Shown piece after piece: positions 8,770 through 16,423 of a stretch of DNA of 64,000 nt. The notes beneath the pieces are model-generated. The model ran no database searches, was not told the origin of the DNA, and saw nothing but the letters and a program-made list of their open reading frames with translations. This DNA comes from an uncultured Treponema sp. (GTDB taxonomy: Bacteria; Spirochaetota; Spirochaetia; Treponematales; Treponemataceae): positions 1 through 64,000 of the forward strand of contig CAMVHR010000003.1 of assembly GCA_947167345.1 (NCBI GenBank), given 5' to 3'. Position 1 is the stretch's first letter; every line of letters starts with the position of its first letter. The position numbers and the translations under genes were made by a program.

Positions 8770-10315
8770 GATGCTGACCTCCAACATTACGTCTGGCACC
8801 AGCCATATATAGGCCAAGTTCTTCAGGAGATGTCTTTTTAGGATCAAGCTCCCCTACTATTTCACCCTCATACATAACAAGAATTCTGTCACTCAAATTC
8901 ATAACTTCATCCAATTCATACGAAACAAGAAGAACCGCAGCCCCATTGTCCCGGTCTGCAACAATCTGCTTGTGAATATATTCAATTGCGCCTACATCAA
9001 GGCCTCGTGTCGGCTGAACGGCAATCAAAAGCTTATGTTCCTTGTCAAGTTCACGTGCAATAATGGCTTTCTGCTGGTTGCCGCCTGACATGGCTCGCAC
9101 GACAGTCTTGTTTCCCTGACCGCTACGCACGTCAAATTTTTCTATAAGCTTTTTAGAAAATGCAGACACTTCCTTGTTTTTTATAAAATCATACCTCTGG
9201 AAGTCACCAGACCAGTAACGCTGCAAAACCATATTCTGCTCAAGAGTATAATCAAGCACCAGTCCGTATTTATGCCGGTCAGCAGGAATGTGGCTCATTC
9301 CTGCCTTACTGCGCTCACGTATAGACTTTTTTGTAATGTCAGCATCATCAAGCAGAATATGAGTATTTTCGGAATCAGCAAGTTTTTCAAGACCTGTGAG
9401 TCCGTAGATAAATTCATCCTGACCGTTACCGTCAATGCCAGCAATGCTTACAATCTCACCGGCATGAACTTCAAGGCTCACATCTTTTACAGCAAGGTTC
9501 TTGTGAATCTTACTTGCAACATTCATGTGTTCAATCTTCAGGATAAGCTTGCCGGGTTTTGCATCAGCCTTTTCTACAGAAAAGTTTACGTCACGACCTA
9601 CCATCATGCGGCTCAGCTCTTCCTTCGTGGTGTCGGCTATATTTACCGTACCGATATACTTTCCCTTGCACAGAACGGAACACCTGTCGGCAACAGCCAT
9701 AATCTCGTTTAATTTATGTGTAATAAAAAGAATCGACTTGCCTTCAGCAACAAGATTCTTCATAATCTTCATAAGCTCGGTAATTTCCTGTGGGGTAAGA
9801 ACAGCTGTAGGCTCATCAAAAATAAGTATTTCGTTCTCGCGGTACAGCATTTTAAGAATTTCAACACGCTGCTGCATTCCCACAGTAATATCTTCTATTT
9901 TTGCATCAGGATCTACAGAAAGTCCGTACCGCTCACTCAGCTCAAGGATTCTTGCACGGGCAGTCTTTCTGTCTACAAATCCGTTTTTTACAGGTTCAGT
10001 TCCAAGGATAATATTATCCAGAACTGTAAAGCATTCTACCAATTTGAAATGCTGATGAACCATTCCAATGCCAAGAGCGGTTGCATCATTTGGATTTTGA
10101 ATTTTTACTGTTTTTCCGTCTTTCTTTATCTCGCCTTCTTCGGCTTGATACAGACCGAACAGAACGCTCATGAGTGTTGACTTTCCAGCTCCGTTTTCTC
10201 CAAGAAGGGCATGTATTTCTCCCTTTTTCAACTGCAACGTTATGTCATCATTTGCTATGATTCCAGGGAACTTCTTTGTAATATGAAGCATCTCGATAAT
10301 GTACTGTTCATTCAT
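8762..10315 (-). CDS. ABC transporter ATP-binding protein, tandem NBDs (nucleoside type)
   Basis: 517 aa from ATG at 10315 (MNEQYIIEMLHITKKFPG), preceded by AGGA at 8 nt. Two fused nucleotide-binding domains of the sugar/nucleoside import class: NBD1 has Walker A GENGAGKST near residue 40, signature VGMQQRVEILK and Walker B ILIFDEPTAVL; NBD2 has a degenerate Walker A (SIAGIDGNGQDEF), signature SGGNQQKAIIAREL and AVQPTRGLDVGA in place of Walker B. The asymmetric pair is normal for this family (YufO/RbsA-like). It powers the two permeases encoded immediately downstream. Confidence 0.92.
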   Translation of the reverse strand: MNEQYIIEMLHITKKFPGIIANDDITLQLKKGEIHALLGENGAGKSTLMSVLFGLYQAEEGEIKKDGKTVKIQNPNDATALGIGMVHQHFKLVECFTVLDNIILGTEPVKNGFVDRKTARARILELSERYGLSVDPDAKIEDITVGMQQRVEILKMLYRENEILIFDEPTAVLTPQEITELMKIMKNLVAEGKSILFITHKLNEIMAVADRCSVLCKGKYIGTVNIADTTKEELSRMMVGRDVNFSVEKADAKPGKLILKIEHMNVASKIHKNLAVKDVSLEVHAGEIVSIAGIDGNGQDEFIYGLTGLEKLADSENTHILLDDADITKKSIRERSKAGMSHIPADRHKYGLVLDYTLEQNMVLQRYWSGDFQRYDFIKNKEVSAFSKKLIEKFDVRSGQGNKTVVRAMSGGNQQKAIIARELDKEHKLLIAVQPTRGLDVGAIEYIHKQIVADRDNGAAVLLVSYELDEVMNLSDRILVMYEGEIVGELDPKKTSPEELGLYMAGARRNVGGQHHE

Positions 10316-10400
10316 TGCAAGCATCCTGTAAATAAAGGACTTTTCCATGTCAGAAGACACAGAAAAGTCCGTAAGTAATTACTTCTAAAAACAGAAGATT

Positions 10401-11567
10401 TTATTTAATGTTTGGATAAATATTCAGAGTAAGAGTGCATGAAGGCTCTGAATCTGTGCTGTTGGAAACAGCTACCTTGCCGTTAAATACGTCAGCAACA
10501 AGTGCCTTGTAATCGTCAACAGTAAAGTTCTTCATTACCCATGTGTCTGTAGGAAGCTGTACAAAGTTTGCATCCAAATCTGTTGCAGATACAAGTCCAA
10601 GTGAAGAGATCTTGCCTGAATACTGTGACCATGTGTTGTCCATGATGCTCTTAAGAACAGCCTTTACAGTTGCACCAAGACCCTTCATTGCTGAGGTTAC
10701 GCACATTCCTGCACCATAAGCATTGATAAGTTCTGTCTGGTCAACGTCAACGCCAATAACCTTTCCGTTTACCTTTGCAGCTGCTTCACATGCAGATGTC
10801 CAGATTCCGCCACCACAGGCAAATACGACTTCAACGCCACGCTGTGAATACCAGGTATCCATTGCAGCAGTAATTGTCTGATCTCCGTAGAACTGACCGC
10901 CGTATACGTATTCAATAGTAACGTCCTTTGCAATGCCCATTTCAGATGCAGCTTTTTCTGCCCCCTGAACGAATCCGTAACCATAGCGGATAACGGCAGG
11001 AACAGACATTCCTCCAAGGAATCCAAGGTGCTTGAAGCCTTCCTTTACGGCAGCATAGCCAGCAAAGAAACCAGGAATTTCCTCTGCATATACTGCACAG
11101 AATGCATTAGCCGGAAGCTTCCAGTTGCTTTTGCCCATAGCTTCTGCAGAAGATGTAACGTCAAACTCGCTTACGTCCAGTGCAATGAAAGTAACTTCAG
11201 GATTGTCATCTACTGTCTTTACAAGTGCTTCTGCAAATGCAAAACCAGGAAGAACGAGAACATTGTAATCGTCCTGAATTGCAGCATTAATTGAAGAAAC
11301 ACGGGCTTCAGTAGAGTCTCCGGATGGCTTGTAATACTTGAAGTCAAGGCTGTTTTCTGCAGCAAATTCCTTACATGCTGCATAAGTTGTCTGGTTAAAA
11401 GACTGGTCTGTAATGTCACCGTAGTCTGTTACCATTGCAACACGGATTTTAGCAGCTGAACTTGCAGAATCAGAAGAAGTTGCTGAAGGAACAGGTTCTT
11501 TCTTACTGCATGAAATAAGTGCAAATGCTGCAGCTGCAGCCAAAACACAAGCAAAAATCTTTTTCAT
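10401..11567 (-). CDS. BMP/PnrA (TmpC)-family substrate-binding lipoprotein
   Basis: 388 aa. A lipoprotein signal ends at ALISC (lipidated Cys20). The mature part is a two-lobed periplasmic binding protein of the BMP family: KIRVAMVTDYGDITDQSFNQ at the N-lobe and VFACGGGIWTSACEAAAKV with IGVDVDQTE further on. T. pallidum TmpC/PnrA of this family binds purine nucleosides. First gene of the transport operon with its own promoter and SD (AGGAG, 7 nt). It would sit on the outer face of the inner membrane and feed the permeases. Ligand not proven. Confidence 0.9.
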   Translation of the reverse strand: MKKIFACVLAAAAAFALISCSKKEPVPSATSSDSASSAAKIRVAMVTDYGDITDQSFNQTTYAACKEFAAENSLDFKYYKPSGDSTEARVSSINAAIQDDYNVLVLPGFAFAEALVKTVDDNPEVTFIALDVSEFDVTSSAEAMGKSNWKLPANAFCAVYAEEIPGFFAGYAAVKEGFKHLGFLGGMSVPAVIRYGYGFVQGAEKAASEMGIAKDVTIEYVYGGQFYGDQTITAAMDTWYSQRGVEVVFACGGGIWTSACEAAAKVNGKVIGVDVDQTELINAYGAGMCVTSAMKGLGATVKAVLKSIMDNTWSQYSGKISSLGLVSATDLDANFVQLPTDTWVMKNFTVDDYKALVADVFNGKVAVSNSTDSEPSCTLTLNIYPNIK

Positions 11568-11589
11568 TTTGATACTCCTATATCAGACC

Positions 11590-11618
11590 ATTATAGAATG
11601 TATTGAGCTTTATAACAA
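11590..11618 (-). promoter_or_regulatory. Promoter of the BMP transporter operon
   Basis: On the minus strand TTGTTA (11618-11613), 17-bp spacer, TATAAT (11595-11590). It gives a short leader of about 15 nt that carries AGGAG before the lipoprotein ATG at 11567. Confidence 0.65.
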
Positions 11619-11740
11619 GTTTTTTATATTAAAAACCACTTTGGAAATGGAAAGTTTTAGAGAGAAAAAAAGATTTTTTTTCTACAAAAATTTGAACCAA
11701 ATGTATATATCAGGGAAACTATATATGTAAGGAGATTTTA

Positions 11741-12622
11741 ATGAGAAAAATCAAACCATTTGAAGACCTTACATTTCATGATGACTTCATGTTCGGGCTC
11801 GTCATGCAGGACAAGGAAATTTGCCGGGAAGCTTTGGAATGCCTGCTTGGAAAAAACATCCAGAAGATTGAGTACACGGAACCTCAGAAAAGCCTTAACA
11901 CTTTCTGTACGTCCCATGCCATAAGGCTTGACGTGTACGTGGACGACGGAAACACTGTCTATGACGTTGAGGTGCAAAACAGAAACGAGAAGAATCTTGG
12001 CAGAAGGACTCGGTACTATCAGGGAATTATGGATGTTGACTCACTTGAAAAAGGTTGTGTCTACACTGAGCTTAAGAACAGCGTGATTATCTTTCTTTGT
12101 ACGTTCGACCCTTTCAAAAAAGCGATTCCATGTTATACTGTAAAAAGGGAATGCCTGCAGGATAGGAGCATCGGAATAGATGACGGAGCCATCGTGCACA
12201 TATTCAACTGCACGGCATATGAGAAAGTGGAGAACGAAAGCCTGAAAGCATTTTTGAAATTCGTGCAGACGGACACGGCAGAATCAGAGTTTACGAGGAG
12301 GATAGGCAATATGGTAGAGACACAGAAAGCAGTAGAGACAAACAAGAAATTTTATCTTTCATGGAGCCTGCACGACACTGATGTAAGGCTTGAGGGCCGT
12401 GAGGAAGGCATTCGCATTGGTGAAAAGAGAGGTAAGAAAGAAGGCATAGTAGTTGGTAAAGAGCAAGGAATGAATGAAAAAGCTGTCGCAAGTGCAAAGA
12501 ACTTTCTTGCAATGAATGCGCTGACTCATGAGCAGATTGCGAAAGGTGTTGGCTTACCAATTGAAAAGATAGAAGAATTGGCACGAGAGATGGCAAAAGA
12601 GCTAACTTCGCAAGAGGTGTAG
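11741..12622 (+). CDS. Rpn-family recombination-promoting nuclease / putative transposase
   Basis: 293 aa, ATG preceded by AAGGAG. The PD-(D/E)XK core is seen as RLDVYVDDG (Asp64) followed by VYDVEVQ (Glu77-x-Gln79), the Asp/Glu-x-Gln arrangement of the Rpn/PDDEXK transposase-like family. N-terminal IKPFEDLTFHDDFMFGLV is the usual family opening. The C-terminus carries a charged repeat-like segment (GREEGIRIGEKRGKKEGIVVG) and a short helix-turn-helix-like end. E. coli RpnA is a DNA endonuclease that stimulates RecA-independent recombination. These genes multiply in many gut genomes without classical IS ends, and none are seen here. A decayed relative follows directly and a third remnant lies at 19758-19928. 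Confidence 0.88.
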   Translation: MRKIKPFEDLTFHDDFMFGLVMQDKEICREALECLLGKNIQKIEYTEPQKSLNTFCTSHAIRLDVYVDDGNTVYDVEVQNRNEKNLGRRTRYYQGIMDVDSLEKGCVYTELKNSVIIFLCTFDPFKKAIPCYTVKRECLQDRSIGIDDGAIVHIFNCTAYEKVENESLKAFLKFVQTDTAESEFTRRIGNMVETQKAVETNKKFYLSWSLHDTDVRLEGREEGIRIGEKRGKKEGIVVGKEQGMNEKAVASAKNFLAMNALTHEQIAKGVGLPIEKIEELAREMAKELTSQEV

Positions 12623-12647
12623 TGCACAATGCGCAAGTTGAAAATTA

Positions 12648-12695
12648 AAAAAGGCTGTCCGAGTGAAGCTTTTTGCTTCTGGGACAGCCTTTTTT
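12648..12695 (+). terminator. Intrinsic terminator after the Rpn gene
   Basis: Stem AAAAAGGCTGTCC (12648-12660) pairs with GGACAGCC plus a T run (12682-12695); a small inner hairpin GAAGC-TTTTT-GCTTC sits in the loop. The A/T ends make it potentially bidirectional. Confidence 0.85.
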
Positions 12696-12763
12696 GTAAA
12701 TTTTTCATTTTTTTCCAAAAATTTGTACAAAAATTACCAATCAAAAGGAATAACATAGGAAAA

Positions 12764-13247
12764 ATGAAAAATAGACATTTTAGGATGCTTAATCCTCGCC
12801 TTGACTCCACTACGGTAAAACAGAATGAACCTGCAAGCTAGTTTGACGGTGAAAAGGGCATTCGCTACGACATCAACTGCGTACTTGCTGACGGTACAAC
12901 CGCACAGGTTGAGATGCAGGAATACGACAAGAAGTGCGAATACGTAACTTTATTTATGACAAGGGCAACAGTACACCGCTGCATCACTACACAATAGCAG
13001 ACATTTCAGCCTTTTGCCAGCAACAATAAAATGGTGTACATTTTTAAAAGAAGCAGACAACCCTGTAAGTCAGGACTTGATAGACATCATTACAGAATCA
13101 GAGGAGGGCATCATGAACGCAGAAGTTGTACTGGCGGCATTGAGCAATGACCGCTGGAGGTGGATTGAGCAGGGACGAATTGATAGCGACAGGAGGGACA
13201 TAGCGGACGGTCTAAGAAGGTCAAAGGAAAAAAAGGCTTTTGACTAA
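12764..13247 (+). pseudogene. Decayed second Rpn-family gene
   Basis: Pieces of a Rpn-type protein occur in order but in different frames. A start is at 12764 (MKNRHFRMLNPRLDS, then stop). The nuclease core lies at 12842-12991 (GIRYDINCVLADG with VEMQEYDKK, the Asp and Glu-x-Gln residues). A shifted piece gives NSTPLHHYTIADISAF, and the C-terminal piece to 13247 contains EADNPVSQDLIDIITESEEG. At least two frameshifts, a stop and an internal deletion make it non-functional. It belongs to a different Rpn subgroup from the intact gene upstream. Confidence 0.75.
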
Positions 13248-13275
13248 AAACCGAAAATCTGCTATATTACAACCA

Positions 13276-13302
13276 CAAGACCAGAAGCGAATTCTGGTCT
13301 TG
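13276..13302. terminator. Inverted repeat, possible terminator of the decayed Rpn gene
   Basis: CAAGACCAGAA (13276-13286) and TTCTGGTCTTG (13292-13302) form a perfect 11-bp stem around GCGAA; TCCATTTT follows. Likely a weak intrinsic terminator. Confidence 0.5.
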
Positions 13303-13570
13303 TCCATTTTAAATCTGCATGTACATTCCTATTCTACCTAGATTGGTCAATCTCCCTAGCTAGATTACGAGCACCGCTTAGCTAGATTATACTCCCTCTC
13401 TCGACGGCAATTGACTTCATGGCATTACGGTAAACGGATTCATTCACTACATTAAATGAAATGAAAAGTAATACTCTACAAAACATTTACAGCCACGCAA
13501 AGAGCCGCAGAAGGCAATTGTACCGATTAAGAAAGGTCAAGAGAAAAAAGCTAAAAGTTGCTGTTATGCG
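13303..13570. other. Gap without a recognisable gene
   Basis: Contains near-repeats of CTAGCTAGATTA (about 13335-13395) and, on the minus strand, a short open piece reading NESVYRNAMKSIAVERGS before a stop near 13394, perhaps the end of a lost gene. No RNA gene or clear promoter seen. Confidence 0.35.
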
Positions 13571-13891
13571 TTATTTTCTTTTTCCGGCCAGATTATAAAC
13601 TTCATTATCTGCTCTTGCTGAAATTACCAAAATATACATTTCATGAGTTTCTTCATCTTCAACAAGTTTATAGACAACTCTTATACCTATATCTCTATAT
13701 TTAATTTTTAGAAGCCCAGACAAATTATTATTACTTTTATTTCCTAAAGGCTTTCCATAACCACCTTCACTCTGAGATTTAGGATTTGCTGACACTTTTA
13801 TAATTCCTTTTAAAACAATTTTTCTTACAGAACCATCAAGTTTAGATAATTCTTCTTCTGCAAGCGGATGATACTTAATTTTCCATTCCAC
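13571..13891 (-). CDS. RelE/ParE-superfamily toxin
   Basis: 106 aa, basic, beginning MEWKIKYHPLAEEELSKLDG, the beta-strand/helix opening of RelE/ParE toxins. The core GLLKIKYRDIGIRVVYKL matches the conserved basic strand (K-x-R-x-x-x-IRVVY). RelE-type members cleave mRNA on the ribosome and ParE-type members poison gyrase; the sequence alone does not decide. It starts 3 nt after the antitoxin stop, the classic type II order. Confidence 0.85.
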   Translation of the reverse strand: MEWKIKYHPLAEEELSKLDGSVRKIVLKGIIKVSANPKSQSEGGYGKPLGNKSNNNLSGLLKIKYRDIGIRVVYKLVEDEETHEMYILVISARADNEVYNLAGKRK

Positions 13892-13894
13892 AAT

Positions 13895-14215
13895 TTACTC
13901 CAAATTGACTTCAACATCATCCAAATCAGAAGCAGACAGTCCGAATTTTTTCATTACATCATCATGGTTTGTATAGACCACTTTTTCACCAAGACGTTTT
14001 TCAGCCTCAGCAGCAAGAATTGCATTTTCGTATTCTTCCATCATTTGCTGATAAACCTGAGGACTTATCAAAATACATTCAGGCACATTATTTTTTACAA
14101 CAATTTTCGTGCCAACTTTCTTAACATCTGAAAAAATTTTATTTGCCTGCCCCTTATTAAACTGACTTATAGAAATTATAGAGTCAAGAACATTAATAGC
14201 ATTTAGAGCATTCAT
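13895..14215 (-). CDS. Phd/YefM-type antitoxin
   Basis: 106 aa. The N-terminal half (ISISQFNKGQANKIFSDVK, then VVKNNVPECILISPQVYQQM) is the Phd/YefM DNA-binding fold: a strand, an S/N-x-F motif and NNxPxxVLIS-like segment. The acidic C-terminus (SASDLDDVEVNLE) would wrap the toxin. Expected to repress its own promoter upstream of 14215. Confidence 0.85.
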   Translation of the reverse strand: MNALNAINVLDSIISISQFNKGQANKIFSDVKKVGTKIVVKNNVPECILISPQVYQQMMEEYENAILAAEAEKRLGEKVVYTNHDDVMKKFGLSASDLDDVEVNLE

Positions 14216-14390
14216 TTCCAGTTTCCTCGCTAGGATTTACTATACACAACAATTTATTTATTGTCAAATTTATTGTACTTCTTTATTACTTTAATGTTAA
14301 AACTTGAATTTAGGGCTAATACAGTAGAAAAAAAACTGTAAGGAAAGATTTATTTTCTTCCCTGTGGGGCTTTTTTATATAGGAACTGGA

Positions 14391-14464
14391 GACGCTTGTA
14401 AATGGAGGCGGCTTGCCTCCGATTCCTCACAAATGAAGGAGGCGGTCGCTCTTTTGTAAGCGTC
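14391..14464. repeat. Structured palindromic element
   Basis: GACGCTT at 14391-14397 pairs with AAGCGTC at 14458-14464. Inside lies a GGAGGC-GGCTT-GCCTCC hairpin (14404-14420) and a second GGAGGC near 14438. The shape resembles a REP-like or small mobile palindromic element; only one copy is visible here. Confidence 0.45.
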
Positions 14465-14638
14465 TTCGTTTATTTTAATATACATTTCTTTTTCGTCAAC
14501 TTATTGAGAAAAAACAAAAAAAAGTTTTCGTGCGGTTTCTCTATCAGTATCAGAAGACATTCTTATATATAACCTCACAAAGCTCCGATATGAGCCAGCA
14601 TCAAAATAATATCAGACACTGGCTCCATGGCATGTCGG

Positions 14639-14821
14639 TTATGGATGTCCGACTATAATTGTATCCGCTCTATCAGAGAACTTTCGAAGCCAGTAATCAC
14701 GAATATCACTACTTGGAACATATATTATTACATCATTAGGAACGCCCCATATTGCGTTTTGTATCTTCTCATTATCAAAACTATATTTACTCTCATAATA
14801 AAACGCATTGACACAAAACTG
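14639..14821 (-). pseudogene. C-terminal fragment of an unidentified gene
   Basis: Sixty codons are open in one minus frame to a TAA at 14639, with coding character (AIWGVPNDVIIYVPSSDIRD, then WLRKFSDRADTIIVGHP). No start codon or upstream part exists; its 5' end merges into the 34-bp repeat. Family not recognised. The inverted repeat at 14592-14625 could be its old terminator. Confidence 0.4.
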
Positions 14822-14848
14822 GGATGAACGTCGTTTTTTTGGGATGAA
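14815..14848 (+). repeat. 34-bp iteron-like repeat, copy 1 (upstream of hisH)
   Basis: 33 of 34 bases match an inverted copy at 34043-34076. The element contains two units beginning GGGAT spaced 20 bp apart, the first reading GGGATGAACGTCGTTTTT. It ends 23 bp before the hisH -35 box. Confidence 0.75.
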
Positions 14849-14871
14849 AAGTTGTTTTTTCAGTCAAAATG

Positions 14872-14900
14872 TTGACACAGCATAATTCTGTCAGTAGAAT
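14872..14900 (+). promoter_or_regulatory. Strong promoter of hisHF, leaderless
   Basis: TTGACA (14872-14877), 17-bp spacer, TAGAAT (14895-14900). The hisH ATG begins at 14909, so the expected start of transcription coincides with the start codon. No Shine-Dalgarno precedes hisH. Confidence 0.75.
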
Positions 14901-14908
14901 TCAAAACC

Positions 14909-15592
14909 ATGATAGGAATCATCGATTACAATGCAGGTAACATTCAGAGCGTAAAGCACTCTCTTGAATTTTTAAAAACACCATTCATTCTTTCAAAAAA
15001 TCCTTCAGACTTGGAAAATGTTGACAAGATTGTATTTCCGGGCGATGGAGATGCAGCTTATGCCATGTCTCAACTAAAATCAACAGGATTTGACATTTTT
15101 CTAAAAAACTGGGTTGATGCGAAAAAACCGCTAATAGGAATATGCATAGGAGCACAGATAGTATTTGATTACAGCGAAGAAGGCAATACAAACTGTCTGG
15201 GATTCATTCCAGGTACAATCCGCCGATTTTCATCAGTATGGAAAGAAACAACCCCTTCCGCACAAGAAAAAGAAAACACGGCTATGCTTGAATATAATTT
15301 AAAAATTCCTCACATGGGATGGAACGATGTTACATTCTGCAACGGAGGAACAAAGCTATGCAACGGCATTGCAGACCACAGTGATTTTTATTTCGTCCAT
15401 TCATACGTAATTCAGCCAGACGATCCTCTTTTAATAAAAGGCTATGCACACTACGGAACAATGGTTCCTGCAATCGTAGAATACGAAAACATTACAGTAT
15501 TCCAGTTTCATCCAGAAAAATCAGGCAAAGCCGGGCTTCAAATACTGAAGAACTTCATAAAGGATGATGCAGACGGAGGCAAATCATGCTGA
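14909..15592 (+). CDS. hisH: Imidazole glycerol phosphate synthase, glutaminase subunit
   Basis: 227 aa class I glutamine amidotransferase. IIDYNAGNIQSVKHSLE opens the protein, the nucleophile Cys79 is in LIGICIGAQI, and the His-Glu pair is in VFQFHPEKSG near the C-terminus. It hydrolyses glutamine and passes ammonia to HisF, which makes imidazole glycerol phosphate and AICAR in histidine synthesis. The family usually has about 200 aa; the extra length is a charged insert around SVWKETTPSAQEKEN. It overlaps hisF by 7 nt. No other his gene is in the window, so the pair may be scattered from the pathway or serve a related reaction. Confidence 0.92.
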   Translation: MIGIIDYNAGNIQSVKHSLEFLKTPFILSKNPSDLENVDKIVFPGDGDAAYAMSQLKSTGFDIFLKNWVDAKKPLIGICIGAQIVFDYSEEGNTNCLGFIPGTIRRFSSVWKETTPSAQEKENTAMLEYNLKIPHMGWNDVTFCNGGTKLCNGIADHSDFYFVHSYVIQPDDPLLIKGYAHYGTMVPAIVEYENITVFQFHPEKSGKAGLQILKNFIKDDADGGKSC

Positions 15593-16350
15593 AAAAAAGA
15601 ATTATCATCTGCCTTGATGTAAAAGACGGACGCACTACAAAAGGCGTAAAATTCAAAGAAAACAAAGACATCGGTGACCCGGTAGAAATGGCGGCGGAAT
15701 ATTACAGGCAGGGCGTTGACGAGCTGGTGTTCTATGACATTATGGCAAGTGCCCGCGGCAAAAAGCCAATTCTGGACTTAATAGCATCCGTTGCAAGTCA
15801 GGTTTTCATTCCGTTCTGTGTAGGAGGAGGCATTGCTACTCTTGATGATATCCGAGCAATCATTCTTGCAGGAGCGGAAAAGGTTTCGCTGAATTCACAG
15901 GCTGTAAAAAATCCTGACCTTATTACACAAGGAGCACGTGTTTTCGGCAATCAGTGCATTGTGCTGGGCATGGATGTTGCAAAAGACAGCTCCTTTCCAA
16001 GCGGATATGGTGTGTACATAAATGGAGGCAGGGTAAAGACTGACCTTGACGCAAGGGAATGGGCACAGAAAGCCGTGCAGCTTGGTGCAGGCGAAATAGT
16101 ACTGAATTCAATAGACGCAGACGGCACAAGAGACGGATACGAAATAAACCTTACGCGCATGATAAGCGAGGCGGTTGAAGTTCCTGTGATTGCATCTGGA
16201 GGAGGAGGAAAACCAAGCCACCTTGCCGATGTCCTGACAGAAGGCAAAGCAGACGCAGCGTTGGTTGCTTCCATGGTACATTCTGGAGAATATACAGTAG
16301 GCTCAATAAAGCAGGCGTTGCAAGAACAGAACATTCCTGTCAGATTATAA
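15586..16350 (+). CDS. hisF: Imidazole glycerol phosphate synthase, cyclase subunit
   Basis: 254 aa (beta-alpha)8 barrel. The catalytic Asp11 is in IICLDVKDGRTTKG and the second Asp (about 130) in VLGMDVAKD; phosphate-binding loops FCVGGGI and VIASGGGGKPSH are present. It combines PRFAR with ammonia from HisH. Length and both catalytic acids are normal for true HisF, which argues against a degenerate paralogue. The gene ends only 3 bp before a displaced copy of the queD 3' end. Confidence 0.93.
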   Translation: MLKKRIIICLDVKDGRTTKGVKFKENKDIGDPVEMAAEYYRQGVDELVFYDIMASARGKKPILDLIASVASQVFIPFCVGGGIATLDDIRAIILAGAEKVSLNSQAVKNPDLITQGARVFGNQCIVLGMDVAKDSSFPSGYGVYINGGRVKTDLDAREWAQKAVQLGAGEIVLNSIDADGTRDGYEINLTRMISEAVEVPVIASGGGGKPSHLADVLTEGKADAALVASMVHSGEYTVGSIKQALQEQNIPVRL

Positions 16351-16353
16351 AAA

Positions 16354-16422
16354 TCTCTACTCGACAATATACCGTGCGCGGCTGGTGTCGGTCTCGAAGG
16401 CGTCCACCGCGTACAAAAATGC
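16354..16422. repeat. Displaced copy of the queD 3' end (69-bp direct repeat, left copy)
   Basis: Matches 17844-17912 at 67 of 69 positions. Read on the minus strand it encodes the last 22 codons and stop of QueD (FLYAVD, FETDTSRARYIVE) with one Val-to-Ala change and one silent change. It is separated from the rest of queD by the ATPase cassette and lies 1 nt from that gene's stop codon. Confidence 0.9.
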
Positions 16423-16423
16423 T

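Larger units (their letters stand above)
14216..14908. other. Long intergenic region with a gene fragment, hairpins and the hisH promoter
   Basis: No intact gene. It holds a structured element at 14391-14464, an inverted repeat at 14592-14625 (GAGCCAG/CTGGCTC), a minus-strand gene fragment at 14639-14821, one copy of a 34-bp repeat at 14815-14848, and the hisH promoter at 14872-14900. All are listed separately or in the findings. Confidence 0.6.

Noticed and set aside
14391..14464. CRISPR repeat or tRNA
   Set aside because: No regular repeat-spacer spacing and no cloverleaf or T-loop sequence; no CRISPR array or tRNA was found anywhere in the window.
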